The notes beneath the pieces were generated by a model. That model was not told the origin of the DNA. It ran no database searches and worked only from the letters and a program-made list of their open reading frames with translations. From Paraconexibacter antarcticus (GTDB lineage: Bacteria > Actinomycetota > Thermoleophilia > Solirubrobacterales > Solirubrobacteraceae), in NCBI RefSeq assembly GCF_024220175.1, contig NZ_CP098502.1, positions 2,480,001 through 2,544,000 on the forward strand: a DNA stretch of 64,000 nt, read 5' to 3'. This document shows, piece by piece, positions 1-8,252 of this stretch (its first letter is position 1; each line of letters begins with the position of its first letter). Position numbers and translations under genes: made by a program.

Positions 1-638
1 ACCGCGAGGCGGTGAAGTTCGCGCAGGACGGCTACACGATCGTCCTCATCGGGCACGACGGCCACGAGGAGGTCGAGGGCACGATGGGCGAGGCGCCCGA
101 GCACATCGTCCTCGTCGAGACCGAGGCGGACGTCGACGCCCTCGAGCTCGAGGACCCGTCGAAGGTCGCGTACATCTCGCAGACGACGCTGAGCGTCGAC
201 GAGACGAAGGCGATCATCGCCCGCCTGCGCGAGCGCTTCCCGCAGATCACCGGGCCCCGCACCGACGACATCTGTTACGCGACGACGAACCGCCAGGTCG
301 CCGTCAAGCAGATGGCGCCGCAGTGCGACCTCGTCCTCGTCATCGGCTCGCAGAACTCCTCGAACTCGAACCGGCTCGTGCAGGTCGCCGAGGAGCTCGG
401 CACGCCCGCGCACCTCATCGACAACGCCTCCCAGATCGACGAGGCGTGGCTCGAGGGAGCCGCGACCGTGGGCATCTCGTCCGGGGCCAGCGCGCCGGAG
501 GAGCTCGTCCAGCAGGTCGTCTCGTTCTTCCGCGACCGCGGCACGACGGACGTCAGCGAGTTCGAGGTCATGCAGGAGGACGTCCGCTTCATGCTCCCGA
601 AGCCGATCCGCGTCGCGATGGCGGCCGCCGAGGCCTGA
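1..638 (+). CDS. ispH: 4-hydroxy-3-methylbut-2-enyl diphosphate reductase (5' truncated)
   Basis: This is the C-terminal two thirds of IspH (LytB), the Fe-S enzyme that makes isopentenyl and dimethylallyl diphosphate in the last step of the MEP pathway. The frame is open to the left edge (codons from base 3), so the start and the first cluster cysteines lie outside the window. Visible family motifs are GHDGHEEVEGTMGEAP with the substrate His and Glu, SQTTLSVDET, DDICYATTNRQ carrying a cluster Cys, and the diphosphate-binding NSSNSNRL segment. It ends normally at a TGA. The GTG at 12-14 is an internal valine, not a start. Confidence 0.96.
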   Translation, partial: REAVKFAQDGYTIVLIGHDGHEEVEGTMGEAPEHIVLVETEADVDALELEDPSKVAYISQTTLSVDETKAIIARLRERFPQITGPRTDDICYATTNRQVAVKQMAPQCDLVLVIGSQNSSNSNRLVQVAEELGTPAHLIDNASQIDEAWLEGAATVGISSGASAPEELVQQVVSFFRDRGTTDVSEFEVMQEDVRFMLPKPIRVAMAAAEA

Positions 639-686
639 GCCGCCCGCCGGGCGCGCCCGCCTCGCGGTGCGCGCCGCGCGCGGCAC

Positions 687-692
687 TACGCT
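687..692 (+). promoter_or_regulatory. -10 box TACGCT, leaderless
   Basis: TACGCT lies exactly 7 bases before the ATG at 700. This is one of many genes here with a TANNNT hexamer 6-8 bases before the start, which puts the transcription start at or next to the start codon. It decides the start over the GTG at 667. Confidence 0.6.
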
Positions 693-699
693 GGCGCGC

Positions 700-1812
700 A
701 TGCGGACCGTCGTCGTCAGCGACCTGCACCTCGGCGCCCAGCGGGCGACCGACGTGCTCCGGCGGCCGGAGCCGCTCGCCGCCTTCTGCGCCCACCTCGA
801 GGGGGCCGGCCGGCTCGTGCTGCTCGGCGACGCGATCGAGCTCCGGCACGGCCCCGCCCGCGACGCGCTCGCGATGGCCGAGCCGGTCCTCGCCGCGATC
901 GGCGCCGCCCTCGGCCCGGCCGGCGAGATCGTCCTCGTCCCCGGCAACCACGACCACGGGCTGCTCACCCCGTGGCTGCGCGCGCGGGGTGCCCGCCGGC
1001 GACCCCGACCGCTCGCGCTCGACGAGGCCGCCGGACCGCGCGCGACGCCCGCGGTCCGCCGCCTCGCCGCGGCCGCCGCGCCCGCGACGCTCAGCGTCCG
1101 CTACCCGGGCCTGTGGCTGCGCGAGGACGTCTACGCGACGCACGGGCACTACCTCGACTGCGTCACGACGCTGCCGGCCTTCGAGCGCCTCGGCGCCGGC
1201 ATCACGACGCGGATCATGGGCCCGCTCCCCGCCGGCCCCGGCGCCGCGACCCCGGACGACTTCGAGGCGCGCCTGGGGCCGATGTACGCGTTCCTCGACG
1301 CGCTCGCCGAGACCCGGGACGGGCGCTGGGCCCGCGGGCCGAGCGGCAGCTCCGCGTCGGCCTCCGCGTGGGACACGCTCTCGTCGTCGAACCGCGGGCC
1401 GCTCCGCGCGCGGGCGCTCGCCGGGCTCTTCCCGCTGGGGATCCTCGGGCTGAACCGCGTCGGCATCGGCCCGCTGAAGGCCGAGCTCACCGGGGAGGCG
1501 CTGCGCGACGCCGGCCTCGCCGCGATGGGGGATGCGCTGGCGCGCCTCGGCGTCGACGCGCCGCACGTCGTCTTCGGGCACACCCACCGCGCCGGCCCGC
1601 TGCCGGACGACGATCCGGCGCCGTGGCGCACGCCGGCGGGGACGCAGCTGCACAACTGCGGCTGCTGGTCGGACGAGCCGGTCCTCACCCGCGGGGGGCC
1701 GCAGTCGCCCTACTGGGCGGGACGCGGCGTCGAGGTCGACGCGGACGGGCCGCCGCGCCTCGTCCGCATCATCGAGGACCTCGGGACGGCGGAGACCCGC
1801 GAGGGGGACTGA
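700..1812 (+). CDS. calcineurin-like metallophosphoesterase
   Basis: This 370-residue protein has the metallophosphoesterase motif order: SDLHLG with metal ligands D8 and H10, LLGDAIE (D44), PGNHDHG near residue 83, and FGHTHRAG near residue 293. The family hydrolyses phosphomono- or diesters with two metal ions. No signal peptide is visible, so it is probably cytoplasmic. The middle is longer than in small family members and contains a segment (YATHGHYLD) typical of UDP-2,3-diacylglucosamine hydrolase-like relatives. The substrate cannot be read from sequence. The start at 700 follows from the -10 box 7 bases upstream. Confidence 0.85.
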   Translation: MRTVVVSDLHLGAQRATDVLRRPEPLAAFCAHLEGAGRLVLLGDAIELRHGPARDALAMAEPVLAAIGAALGPAGEIVLVPGNHDHGLLTPWLRARGARRRPRPLALDEAAGPRATPAVRRLAAAAAPATLSVRYPGLWLREDVYATHGHYLDCVTTLPAFERLGAGITTRIMGPLPAGPGAATPDDFEARLGPMYAFLDALAETRDGRWARGPSGSSASASAWDTLSSSNRGPLRARALAGLFPLGILGLNRVGIGPLKAELTGEALRDAGLAAMGDALARLGVDAPHVVFGHTHRAGPLPDDDPAPWRTPAGTQLHNCGCWSDEPVLTRGGPQSPYWAGRGVEVDADGPPRLVRIIEDLGTAETREGD

Positions 1813-1819
1813 GCGGCGG

Positions 1820-2590
1820 CTACGCGTCCGCCGGCGCGAGGCCCGGCGTGAAGCACGTGGCGAGGCACTCGACGCCCTCGCCGACCTCGAGCTCGAGCAC
1901 GCCGGCGGTGTGCTCCTCGTGCCAGACGAGGTTGAACGCCCCGGCGGTCGTGAGCTCCATCGCCATGCCGTTCGTCGTGACCGTGCCGGCCCCGGTGAAG
2001 ACGCCCCAGACCCCGCCGGCCTCGTACGGGCCGCTGTACGGCCCCTCGACGTCCTCGGTCGGGACGACGACGAGCGCCTCGGGATCGTCCTCGGCCCGCA
2101 GGAGGCCGACGTCGTCGCCGTCGTCCTCGAGCAGCTCGCGGATGACGGCCTCGGTCTCGAGGTACCCGCCCTCGCCGTGGTGGACGTCGACGAGCCGGCC
2201 CTCGCCGGAGAAGAGGTAGCGCGCGGGCCAGCCCGGGTTGTCGTACATCCGCCACAGCTCGAACTCGGAGTCGATGAGCACCGGGTGCTCGATCCCGAGC
2301 CGGCCCACCGCCTCGCGGATCGCCGCCTCGTCCTGGGACGCGGGGTACCCGCCGCAGTGCACCGAGATGACGCGCAGGCCGGTCGTGGGGGAGGGAACGG
2401 CGCCGTACCGCTCGTGCCACGCCTTGAGGTACGGGAGCGTCCGCAGCGAGGGGACGCGGAGGAAGTCCCAGAACTCGACGAGCACCGGGCGGCCGCGCTG
2501 CTTGTCCATCCGCAGCGGGGCGACGTTCACCCACGGCAGCTTGGCCGGGAACATCGGCGCGGGGATCTCGACGTCGGCGGGGACACGCAC
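1820..2590 (-). CDS. thioredoxin-fold (TlpA/DipZ-like) protein lacking the redox cysteines
   Basis: The protein resembles the redoxin/TlpA C-terminal domain of DipZ. The region VLVEFWDFLRVPSLRTLPYL aligns with the usual VLLDFWTYSCINCLRTLPYL, but both active-site cysteines are replaced (by Arg and Ser, or Leu and Pro depending on register), so thiol-disulfide chemistry at that site is not possible. Later thioredoxin-fold elements (ISVHCGGYPA, WRMYDNPGWPARYLF) are kept. A C-terminal extension of about 90 residues is not recognised. The GTG at 2590 is preferred because TACGGT sits 10 bases upstream and homologues begin shortly before the first strand; an in-frame ATG at 2662 would add 24 residues. 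No signal peptide is seen. Confidence 0.7.
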   Translation of the reverse strand: MRVPADVEIPAPMFPAKLPWVNVAPLRMDKQRGRPVLVEFWDFLRVPSLRTLPYLKAWHERYGAVPSPTTGLRVISVHCGGYPASQDEAAIREAVGRLGIEHPVLIDSEFELWRMYDNPGWPARYLFSGEGRLVDVHHGEGGYLETEAVIRELLEDDGDDVGLLRAEDDPEALVVVPTEDVEGPYSGPYEAGGVWGVFTGAGTVTTNGMAMELTTAGAFNLVWHEEHTAGVLELEVGEGVECLATCFTPGLAPADA

Positions 2591-2600
2591 GGGGTCGCGG

Positions 2601-2606
2601 ACCGTA
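2601..2606 (-). promoter_or_regulatory. -10 box TACGGT
   Basis: Read on the minus strand, TACGGT lies 10 bases before the GTG at 2590 and supports that start for the thioredoxin-fold gene. Confidence 0.4.
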
Positions 2607-2740
2607 GCAGCACCGGCCGGCCTCGGACGTTCGTCCAGACGCCACATCGACGGGCGGCGCACCGGTATTCATCGTTCGGCTGCCGACGATGGTCGCTCAA
2701 GGTTTCTCGTCGGATGTTCGATGGTCACCTGGGCAGAGGC

Positions 2741-2769
2741 TTGCGTCGACCGGCGTAAACCAGGTAGTT
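2741..2769 (+). promoter_or_regulatory. possible promoter TTGCGT-17-GTAGTT
   Basis: TTGCGT (2741-2746) and GTAGTT (2764-2769) are spaced by 17 bases upstream of the secreted protein gene at 2828. The match to a housekeeping promoter is only fair. Confidence 0.35.
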
Positions 2770-2827
2770 CTCCCTCATCACCCGCGGGTCCACCCGTCCC
2801 ACCGAGTTCTGTTCCCAGGAGGAACGC

Positions 2828-3562
2828 ATGCGCAAAGTCGCGCTCTTGGCCGTATCCATCGCCGCGCTGTTCGGCATCGTGTCCGTCGCCATGGCCGCCG
2901 TGACGGCCGACCAGGGCCTCACCGTCAAGACGACGGGGAAGAAGGGCACGAAGGCCAAGCCCCGCCCGATCGGCTTCACCGTCACGACGACGACGAAGGG
3001 CACCGGCGCGACGCCGGACGGCACCTTCGGCACCTCGCAGGCGGTCATCCACTTCGACAAGAACCTGAAGTTCAACAACAAGAAGTTCCCGACCTGCGCG
3101 ATCAACGTCGTCGTCGCGACGCCGGACAAGTGCCCGGCGGGCTCCAAGGTCGGCTCCGGCAGCGCGAACGCGAAGATCGAGCCGGCTCCCGGCACGCTCG
3201 CCGCCAACCCGACGATCCAGGCCTTCAACGGCCCGAAGGGCGCGTTCTACCTGCGTCTGGCCAAGGGCACGATCGACCCGGTCGACGACACCGGCGTCAT
3301 CCCGGCGAAGCTCTCGAAGGACACGGGCAAGTACGGCAGCAAGCTGACCGTCTCCATCCCGAAGGCGTACTACAACAACCTCGGCCTGCGGATCACGCTC
3401 ACGCGCTTCCTCACCAAGGTCAAGGCGACCTACAAGGGCACGCCCTACATCGTCTCCACGGGCTGCACCGGCAAGAAGTACAACTTCGGCGGCGACTTCA
3501 CGTTCATCGACGGCGCCGGCGCGACGAACAAGGTCTCGGTGAAGACCACCTCGAAGTGCTGA
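2828..3562 (+). CDS. secreted protein of unknown function
   Basis: This 244-residue protein starts with a clear Sec signal peptide (MRKVALLAVSIAALFGIVSVAMA, cleavage after AMA near residue 23). The mature part is lysine- and threonine-rich, has four cysteines likely to form disulfides (FPTCAIN, DKCPAGSKVGSGSA, STGCTGK, TSKC at the very end) and no transmembrane segment. The arrangement around CPAGSKVGSG recurs, as far as I recall, in a family of exported proteins from this class, but no function is known to me. A strong AGGAGG ribosome site precedes the ATG. A perfect hairpin at 3597-3628 closes the unit. Confidence 0.8.
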   Translation: MRKVALLAVSIAALFGIVSVAMAAVTADQGLTVKTTGKKGTKAKPRPIGFTVTTTTKGTGATPDGTFGTSQAVIHFDKNLKFNNKKFPTCAINVVVATPDKCPAGSKVGSGSANAKIEPAPGTLAANPTIQAFNGPKGAFYLRLAKGTIDPVDDTGVIPAKLSKDTGKYGSKLTVSIPKAYYNNLGLRITLTRFLTKVKATYKGTPYIVSTGCTGKKYNFGGDFTFIDGAGATNKVSVKTTSKC

Positions 3563-3596
3563 TCGGCTGACACAGCCGCTGCCGTACCGACGTCCT

Positions 3597-3628
3597 CCGG
3601 GGCGGGCCGCCGACGCGGCCCGCCCCGG
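3597..3628 (+). terminator. 14-bp perfect GC hairpin
   Basis: CCGGGGCGGGCCGC, loop cgac, GCGGCCCGCCCCGG. It lies 35 bases after the stop of the secreted protein gene and just before the next promoter. There is no U-tract, as in many high-GC actinobacterial terminators. Confidence 0.7.
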
Positions 3629-3636
3629 CGTCGTTC

Positions 3637-3642
3637 TAGGAT
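3637..3642 (+). promoter_or_regulatory. -10 box TAGGAT, leaderless
   Basis: TAGGAT is followed by exactly 7 bases and the ATG at 3650, fixing that start instead of the ATG at 3641. Confidence 0.6.
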
Positions 3643-3649
3643 GCGCCGC

Positions 3650-4105
3650 ATGAGCCAGAGGCAGCGCATCGCCGTCATCGCCGTCGCGGTGGCGGTGCTC
3701 GTCGTGGGATTCGTCATCGCGAACGGGAGCAAGAACGACAACAAGGGCTCCTCGTCGGTGGCGTCGGTCACGGCGACCACGACGTCGGCCGCCTCCGGCA
3801 CCACGACCGCCGCCACGACGAGCACCGCCGCGGCCCCGGCCCCGGCGACGCCGGTCATCACCATCACCGGCGGCAAGCCCGCCGGCGGCATCAAGAAGCT
3901 GACGTTCGCCAAGGGCGACGACGTGCGCTTCACCGTCGCCTCGGACGTCGCCGACGAGATCCACGTGCACGGCTACGACTTCCACAAGGACGTCGCGAAG
4001 GGCGGCAGGGTGAGCTTCGACTTCCCCGCGAAGATCGACGGCATCTTCGAGATCGAACTGGAGAACGCCGGCGTCCAGATCGCCGAGCTCAAGGTCACTC
4101 CGTGA
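3650..4105 (+). CDS. membrane-anchored cupredoxin-like protein
   Basis: A 151-residue protein: an N-terminal membrane anchor (about residues 6-24), a Ser/Thr/Ala-rich linker to about residue 65, then a cupredoxin-type beta-sandwich with DEIHVHGYDFHKDV and a FEIELENAG end. This resembles EfeO/cupredoxin_1-type domains placed outside the membrane. The canonical Cys copper ligand is absent, so type-1 copper binding is doubtful; the His-x-His could bind metal. The stop overlaps the GTG of the next membrane gene (GTGA), so the two form an operon. An SCO1 homologue lies nearby, suggesting a copper/respiratory context. Confidence 0.7.
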   Translation: MSQRQRIAVIAVAVAVLVVGFVIANGSKNDNKGSSSVASVTATTTSAASGTTTAATTSTAAAPAPATPVITITGGKPAGGIKKLTFAKGDDVRFTVASDVADEIHVHGYDFHKDVAKGGRVSFDFPAKIDGIFEIELENAGVQIAELKVTP

Positions 4106-5524
4106 GAGCCTGCGCGGCGCGCACCCTCGCCGCCGCGCTGGTGGCGAGCACGACCCTCGCCGCCCTCGGGCCCGCCGTCGCCTCCGCCCACGGGCTCGTC
4201 GGCCGTCAGGACCTCCCGATCCCGAAGTGGCTGTTCGCGTGGGCCGCCGCCGCCGTCCTCGTCATCTCGTTCGTCGCGCTCGCGACCCTCTGGCCGAAGC
4301 CGCGCCTCCAGGACGCCCCAGCCGGCCGCCGGCTGCTCGGCGTGCCGCGGCTGCCCGCCGAGATCGTCTGCGGGGCGCTCGGCGTCCTCGCCTTCGCCAT
4401 CACCGTGCGGGTTCGCGGGCGCCCATGACGAGAACGCGAACCTCGCGCCGACGGTCATCTTCGTCATCTTCTGGGTCGGGTTCCCGGTCCTGAGCCTGCT
4501 CCTCGGCGACGTCTTCCGTGCCTTCAACCCGTGGCGGGCGGTCGGTCGCGCCGTCGGGACGCTCGCCGCGCGGGCGGGCGGGGCGACGCAGCCCGAGCCG
4601 CTCGAGTACCCCGCGTGGCTCGGCCGCTGGCCCGCCGCGGCGGGCATCCTCGTCTTCGCCTGGGTGGAGCTCGTCTCGACCTCCCGCCACGACCCGAGCC
4701 AGCTCGCGACGATGGCCTGCGTCTACGCCGCGATCCAGCTCGTCGGCATGAGCCTCTACGGCGTGGAGACGTGGTGCGACCGCGCCGACGCGTTCGGCGT
4801 CGTCTTCGGGTTCTACGGACGCATCCCCGCCCTGTACGTCGGCGGCGGCGAGCTGCGCACGCGCCCGTGGCTCGGCGGCGTGCCCGGCATCACGGTGACC
4901 GCCGGCACGGTCGGCCTGCTCTGCACGATGATCGGGACGACGAGCTTCGACGGGTTCTCGCAGGGGCCGACGTGGCTCTCGCTCGTCCCGCACCTCCAGG
5001 ACCTCTTCCAGAACCTCGGCCTGAGCATCGGCCACGCCCTGCAGGCCGCCGAGACGCTCGGGCTCGTCGTGGTCGTGCTCGTCGTCGGCGGCCTCTACCG
5101 CCTCGGGATCGTCGGCATGCGGAGCGTCGGCGGGACGTCGGGCCCGGCCGGGCTCGCCGGCCGGTTCGCGCACTCCCTCGTCCCGATCTCGCTCGCGTAC
5201 GTCATCGCGCACTACGTCTCCTCGCTCCTCTACCAGGGGCAGGCGATGGCCTATCTCGTCTCCGACCCGCTCGGCGACGGGCACGACTACTTCGGCACCG
5301 CGGACCGGGGCATCGACTACTTCATCCAGGCGACCGGCATCTGGTACATCCAGGTCGCCGCGCTCGTCCTCGGCCACGCCGCGGGCCTCGTGCTCGCCCA
5401 CGACCGGGCGCTCGCGCTCTACCGCAAGGCCCGGGACGCCGCCCGCTCGCAGTACTGGATGCTCGCGATCATGGTCGGCTTCACGAGCCTCGGCCTCTGG
5501 CTGCTGAGCGCCTCGAGCCAGTAG
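4102..5524 (+). pseudogene. polytopic membrane protein split by a frameshift
   Basis: The first part (GTG 4102, frame stop at 4426-4428) encodes a signal-like segment ending in SAHGLVGRQDLPIPKW and a transmembrane helix. The second part is in another frame and runs without a stop from about 4406 to 5524; it begins with CGFAGAHDENANLAPT and continues through many hydrophobic helices. The two halves join naturally if about one base is removed or two are added near 4405-4412 (the sequence reads gtgcgggttcgcg). The corrected protein would be about 470 residues. As far as I recall, homologues in related actinobacteria are intact membrane proteins, some labelled fenitrothion hydrolase; I treat that name as unreliable. 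Sequencing error or a recent mutation are both possible. Confidence 0.75.
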
Positions 5525-5539
5525 CCGGGCCGTCGCGCC

Positions 5540-6196
5540 TCAGGCGGGGTGCCTGGCCGCGATGACCTTGCGCAGGTCGTGCGCGAGCGCCTCCGGCGTG
5601 ATCGCGTCGACGGGGAAGCTCACGACCTGCCGCCCGTCGCGGCCGAGGATGAGCACCTCGATCGTGTGCTCGTCCTGCTGCTTGGTCCCCGGCCCCTGCG
5701 AGTGGACGAAGTACTCCTTCCACACGGGGGCGAGCTGCGCCCGCGTCCCGCGGAGGAAGTGCATGCGCCCGAGGAGCGACTGCTTCAGGAGGAAGCGCTT
5801 CGTGTTGAGCTCGGTGTCGCCGGCGGGGTCGACGCTCACCGCGAGGACGGGGACGTCCGCCGCCGCGCGGCCGAGCTCGTCGAGGCCGAGGCGGATCGCC
5901 GACGCCGTCGCCGGGCAGGTGTCCTGGCAGGTGGAGTACATGAACGTCAGGACGACGACCTTCCCGCGCTCGGCGGCGAGCGAGCGCGTGTGCCCGTCCT
6001 CGTCGGCGAGCGTGAAGTCGCGGACCTTCAGGCCGGGCGGGGCGACCGCGCCGACGTAGCCGAACGGGCCGACCGCCAGCCGCGCGGTGGAGCCCGTCTT
6101 CACGCCGCCGTCCGGCCCGAGGACGTAGACCCCGGCGAGGACGAGGGCGACGAGCCCGAGGACGGCGGCGAGGGTCAGCTGGACACGGGCGAGCAC
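5540..6196 (-). CDS. SCO1/SenC family copper chaperone
   Basis: This 218-residue protein has an N-terminal membrane anchor (about residues 6-26) and an extracytoplasmic thioredoxin fold. The copper-binding CxxxC is C90/C94 in YSTCQDTCP, and the third ligand is H177 in DEHTIEVL, so all SCO1 ligands are present. SCO1 proteins deliver copper to the CuA site of cytochrome c oxidase. It converges on the cupredoxin/membrane protein pair, and an oxidase operon is found at 61101-64000, which fits that role. Confidence 0.9.
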   Translation of the reverse strand: MLARVQLTLAAVLGLVALVLAGVYVLGPDGGVKTGSTARLAVGPFGYVGAVAPPGLKVRDFTLADEDGHTRSLAAERGKVVVLTFMYSTCQDTCPATASAIRLGLDELGRAAADVPVLAVSVDPAGDTELNTKRFLLKQSLLGRMHFLRGTRAQLAPVWKEYFVHSQGPGTKQQDEHTIEVLILGRDGRQVVSFPVDAITPEALAHDLRKVIAARHPA

Positions 6197-6256
6197 GCCG
6201 CCACAGGGTAGGCGACGCCCGTGGCCGCACGTCGCGCCCGCGGCCGGGCCGCGGCC

Positions 6257-6889
6257 TCAGGCCTCGATGAGCCCGCGGCGGATCGCGTAGCGGACGAGCT
6301 CGACGCGGTCGCGCATGCCGAGCTTGCGCAGGAGGTTGCCCCGGTGGGACTCGACCGTCTTCTCCGAGAGGTGGAGGATCTCGCCGATCTCGCGGTTCGT
6401 GTGGGCCTCGGCGATGAGCTTCAGGACCTCCTGCTCGCGCGGGCTGAGCGGCTCGCTCGGCCCCGACGAGGGGTCCGCGAGCCAGTCGCGGACGAGGCGG
6501 CGCTGCGCGCCGCTCGTGAGGAACGGCTCGCCGCGGGACACGGCGCGCACGGCGTCGACGAGCGCCCGGTCGGCCTCGGTCTTCAGGACGTAGCCGCCGG
6601 CCCCGGCCTTCAGCGCCTCGAAGAGGTACCGCTCGTCGTCGTGCATCGAGAGGATGAGGACGTTGATCTCGGGCGCCTGGAGCTTGATCTCGCGCGTCGC
6701 CTGCAGCCCGGTGAGCTTCGGCATCGAGACGTCGAGGATGCAGAGGTCCGGCCGCTGCTCGAGCGCGACGGCCACGGCCTCGGCCCCGTCGCCCGCCTCC
6801 GCGACGACCTCGAGGTCGGCCTGGCGGTCGAGGAGGAGCTTGAGCCCTCCGCGGACCATCGAGTGGTCGTCGGCGATCATGAGTCTCAT
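6257..6889 (-). CDS. NarL/LuxR-family response regulator
   Basis: This 210-residue protein has a receiver domain (acidic pocket D7/D8, phosphoacceptor D53 in ILDVSMPKLTG, K103 in YVLKTEAD) and a C-terminal LuxR-type helix-turn-helix (LSPREQEVLKLIAEAHTNREIGEILHLSEKTVESHR split around residues 145-185). It is a DNA-binding partner for the upstream kinase. Its ATG at 6889 overlaps the kinase stop (ATGA) and has AGGAG nine bases upstream; an in-frame ATG at 6895 is an alternative. No target operon can be inferred. Confidence 0.93.
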   Translation of the reverse strand: MRLMIADDHSMVRGGLKLLLDRQADLEVVAEAGDGAEAVAVALEQRPDLCILDVSMPKLTGLQATREIKLQAPEINVLILSMHDDERYLFEALKAGAGGYVLKTEADRALVDAVRAVSRGEPFLTSGAQRRLVRDWLADPSSGPSEPLSPREQEVLKLIAEAHTNREIGEILHLSEKTVESHRGNLLRKLGMRDRVELVRYAIRRGLIEA

Positions 6890-7887
6890 GCCCATGCTCT
6901 CCTGGCGGTTTGGGGGGTGCTCGGCGCGGTGCGCCCGAGCTCGAGCTCGATCGTCGTCCCGCCGCCGGGGGTGGAGAGGACGTCGAGGCGTCCGCCGGCC
7001 TGGCGCGCGCGCTCGCGCATGCCGGCGAGGCCGTGCCCGCGGACGGCCTGCGGGTCGATGCCGCGTCCGTCGTCGGAGATCTGCACGACCCCGCGGGCAC
7101 CCTTGCGCCGCACCGACACCGTGACGTGGCGCGCGCCGGCGTGCCGGGCGCAGTTGGAGAGCGCCTCCTGCACGACGCGGTAGACGACGAGCTGCTCGTC
7201 CTCGCGGAAGCCGTCGACGTCGCCGCCCATCTGCAGGCGCGCCTCGATGCCGGCCTTCGCCTGGAACGCGTCGATCTGGCTGCGCAGCGCGGCGGCGAGC
7301 CCGAGGTCGTCGAGCGCGGTCGGGCGCAGCTCGTGGGCGAGGCGCCGGAGCTCGCCCATCGCCTCGGTCGCCACGCGCTGCGTCTCCTGGAGTTCCGCCT
7401 GCAGCTCGGGCGGGGCGGCGAGCGTCGTGGCCTGCAGGCGCAGGAGGACGGCGGTGAGCGCCTGGTTGACCTCGTCGTGCAGGTCGCGGGCCAAGCGCGC
7501 GCGCTCGTCCTCCTGCGCGCGGAGCACGGCGTCGGCGGCCTCGGCCCGCTCGGTCTCCAGGCGGTCCATCATGCGGTTGAAGGCGGCGTGGAGGCGGACG
7601 ACCTCCTCGGTGTCGGCCCGGCCGCTCGCCCGCAGGCCGCCCTCCGTGAGGTCGACCCGCTCCATCGTCTCGATGATCGCCTGCAGCGGCGCGAGCCGGC
7701 GGCGCAGGACGAACCCGTTCACGAGGACCGTCGCGAGGATCCCCGCCACGAGCACCGCGTACTGGCTGCGCTGCGCGCCGACCGAGACGTCGAGGCGCCC
7801 GGCCGCGCTCGTCGCCACCACGACGGCGGCGATCAACACCGTGTTGATCGCGAGCAGCTGGGTGATGAGGGTGGGGCGGCGGTTCAT
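6886..7887 (-). CDS. sensor histidine kinase, HisKA_3 (NarX/DegS) type
   Basis: From the ATG at 7887 the protein has 333 residues. It has two membrane helices (about residues 8-28 and 42-62) enclosing a very short outside loop, a HAMP-like linker, a dimerisation helix with phospho-acceptor H137 in ARLARDLHDEVNQ, and an HATPase_c domain with DDGRGIDPQ and HGLAGMRERA. The near absence of an external sensor domain suggests it senses through the membrane or inside the cell. An in-frame GTG further upstream would add a Pro-rich tail and is less likely. Confidence 0.9.
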   Translation of the reverse strand: MNRRPTLITQLLAINTVLIAAVVVATSAAGRLDVSVGAQRSQYAVLVAGILATVLVNGFVLRRRLAPLQAIIETMERVDLTEGGLRASGRADTEEVVRLHAAFNRMMDRLETERAEAADAVLRAQEDERARLARDLHDEVNQALTAVLLRLQATTLAAPPELQAELQETQRVATEAMGELRRLAHELRPTALDDLGLAAALRSQIDAFQAKAGIEARLQMGGDVDGFREDEQLVVYRVVQEALSNCARHAGARHVTVSVRRKGARGVVQISDDGRGIDPQAVRGHGLAGMRERARQAGGRLDVLSTPGGGTTIELELGRTAPSTPQTARRAWA

Positions 7888-7990
7888 GCGAGGCGGGCCG
7901 GGAGGAGGCGGCAGGGGTGCAGTTGGGGTCTTCACCCCATATCGGCGTCCCGCGTCCGGTCCGATACCCCTGGTGAGCAAGCACTGGAGA

Positions 7991-8022
7991 GGCCCGCCGC
8001 ATCACCACCCCGGCGGCGGGCC
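7991..8022. repeat. 10-bp perfect inverted repeat
   Basis: GGCCCGCCGC at 7991-8000 and GCGGCGGGCC at 8013-8022 flank a 12-base loop. It could be a terminator, an operator or one arm of a small RNA together with the next repeat. Confidence 0.55.
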
Positions 8023-8074
8023 CCGCTCCGACCCTCCGAGCCTGGACCGCCCGGACCCGCACCACACTGCAGAA

Positions 8075-8131
8075 GTTCGGCCCCCGGGCCGGGCGCCTTC
8101 CCACGGGAGGGCTCCGGACCGGGGGCCGAAC
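8075..8131. repeat. 11-bp perfect inverted repeat with inner stem
   Basis: GTTCGGCCCCC at 8075-8085 pairs with GGGGGCCGAAC at 8121-8131. The 35-base interior contains a second possible stem (CTTCCC / GGGAGG), giving a compact two-level hairpin. No U-tract follows. Confidence 0.5.
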
Positions 8132-8207
8132 GCCGTTCTGAGCAGGCAGATCGCCGCCGCCGCCCCGGCGCGCGGCACCGTCGCCGGTGGTGCCCGCGCG
8201 AGGTCGC

Positions 8208-8223
8208 TATATTTTGTGAAGTA
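8208..8223 (+). promoter_or_regulatory. -10 box and operator-like motif of the sulfur locus (copy 1)
   Basis: TATATTTTGTGAAGTA contains a near-ideal -10 box (TATATT) followed by TTGTGAAGTA. A motif identical at 13 of 16 positions lies at the cysM promoter (9915-9930). The conserved TGAAGTA part overlaps the expected transcription start, a usual place for a repressor. The downstream leader is about 30 bases with AGGTGA before the GTG at 8253. Confidence 0.55.
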
Positions 8224-8252
8224 AACCCGAGCGAGATTCAGGTGATTTCCGC

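Larger units (their letters stand above)
7888..8252. other. 365-base intergenic region with two strong hairpins
   Basis: This divergent gap lies between the histidine kinase and the moeB-like gene. Besides the promoter at 8208 it holds two perfect inverted repeats (7991-8022 and 8075-8131). I find no ORF with coding character and no match to the TPP, SAM or cobalamin riboswitch cores. The hairpins lie upstream of the predicted moeB promoter, so they are not part of its leader. Confidence 0.5.

Noticed and set aside
4428-4663. Separate small gene between the two halves of the membrane protein
   Set aside because: The sequence is simply the continuation of the second frame; no independent start with ribosome site is visible.
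7991-8131. TPP or SAM riboswitch ahead of the sulfur locus
   Set aside because: No conserved core of either class is present and the element lies upstream of the predicted promoter.
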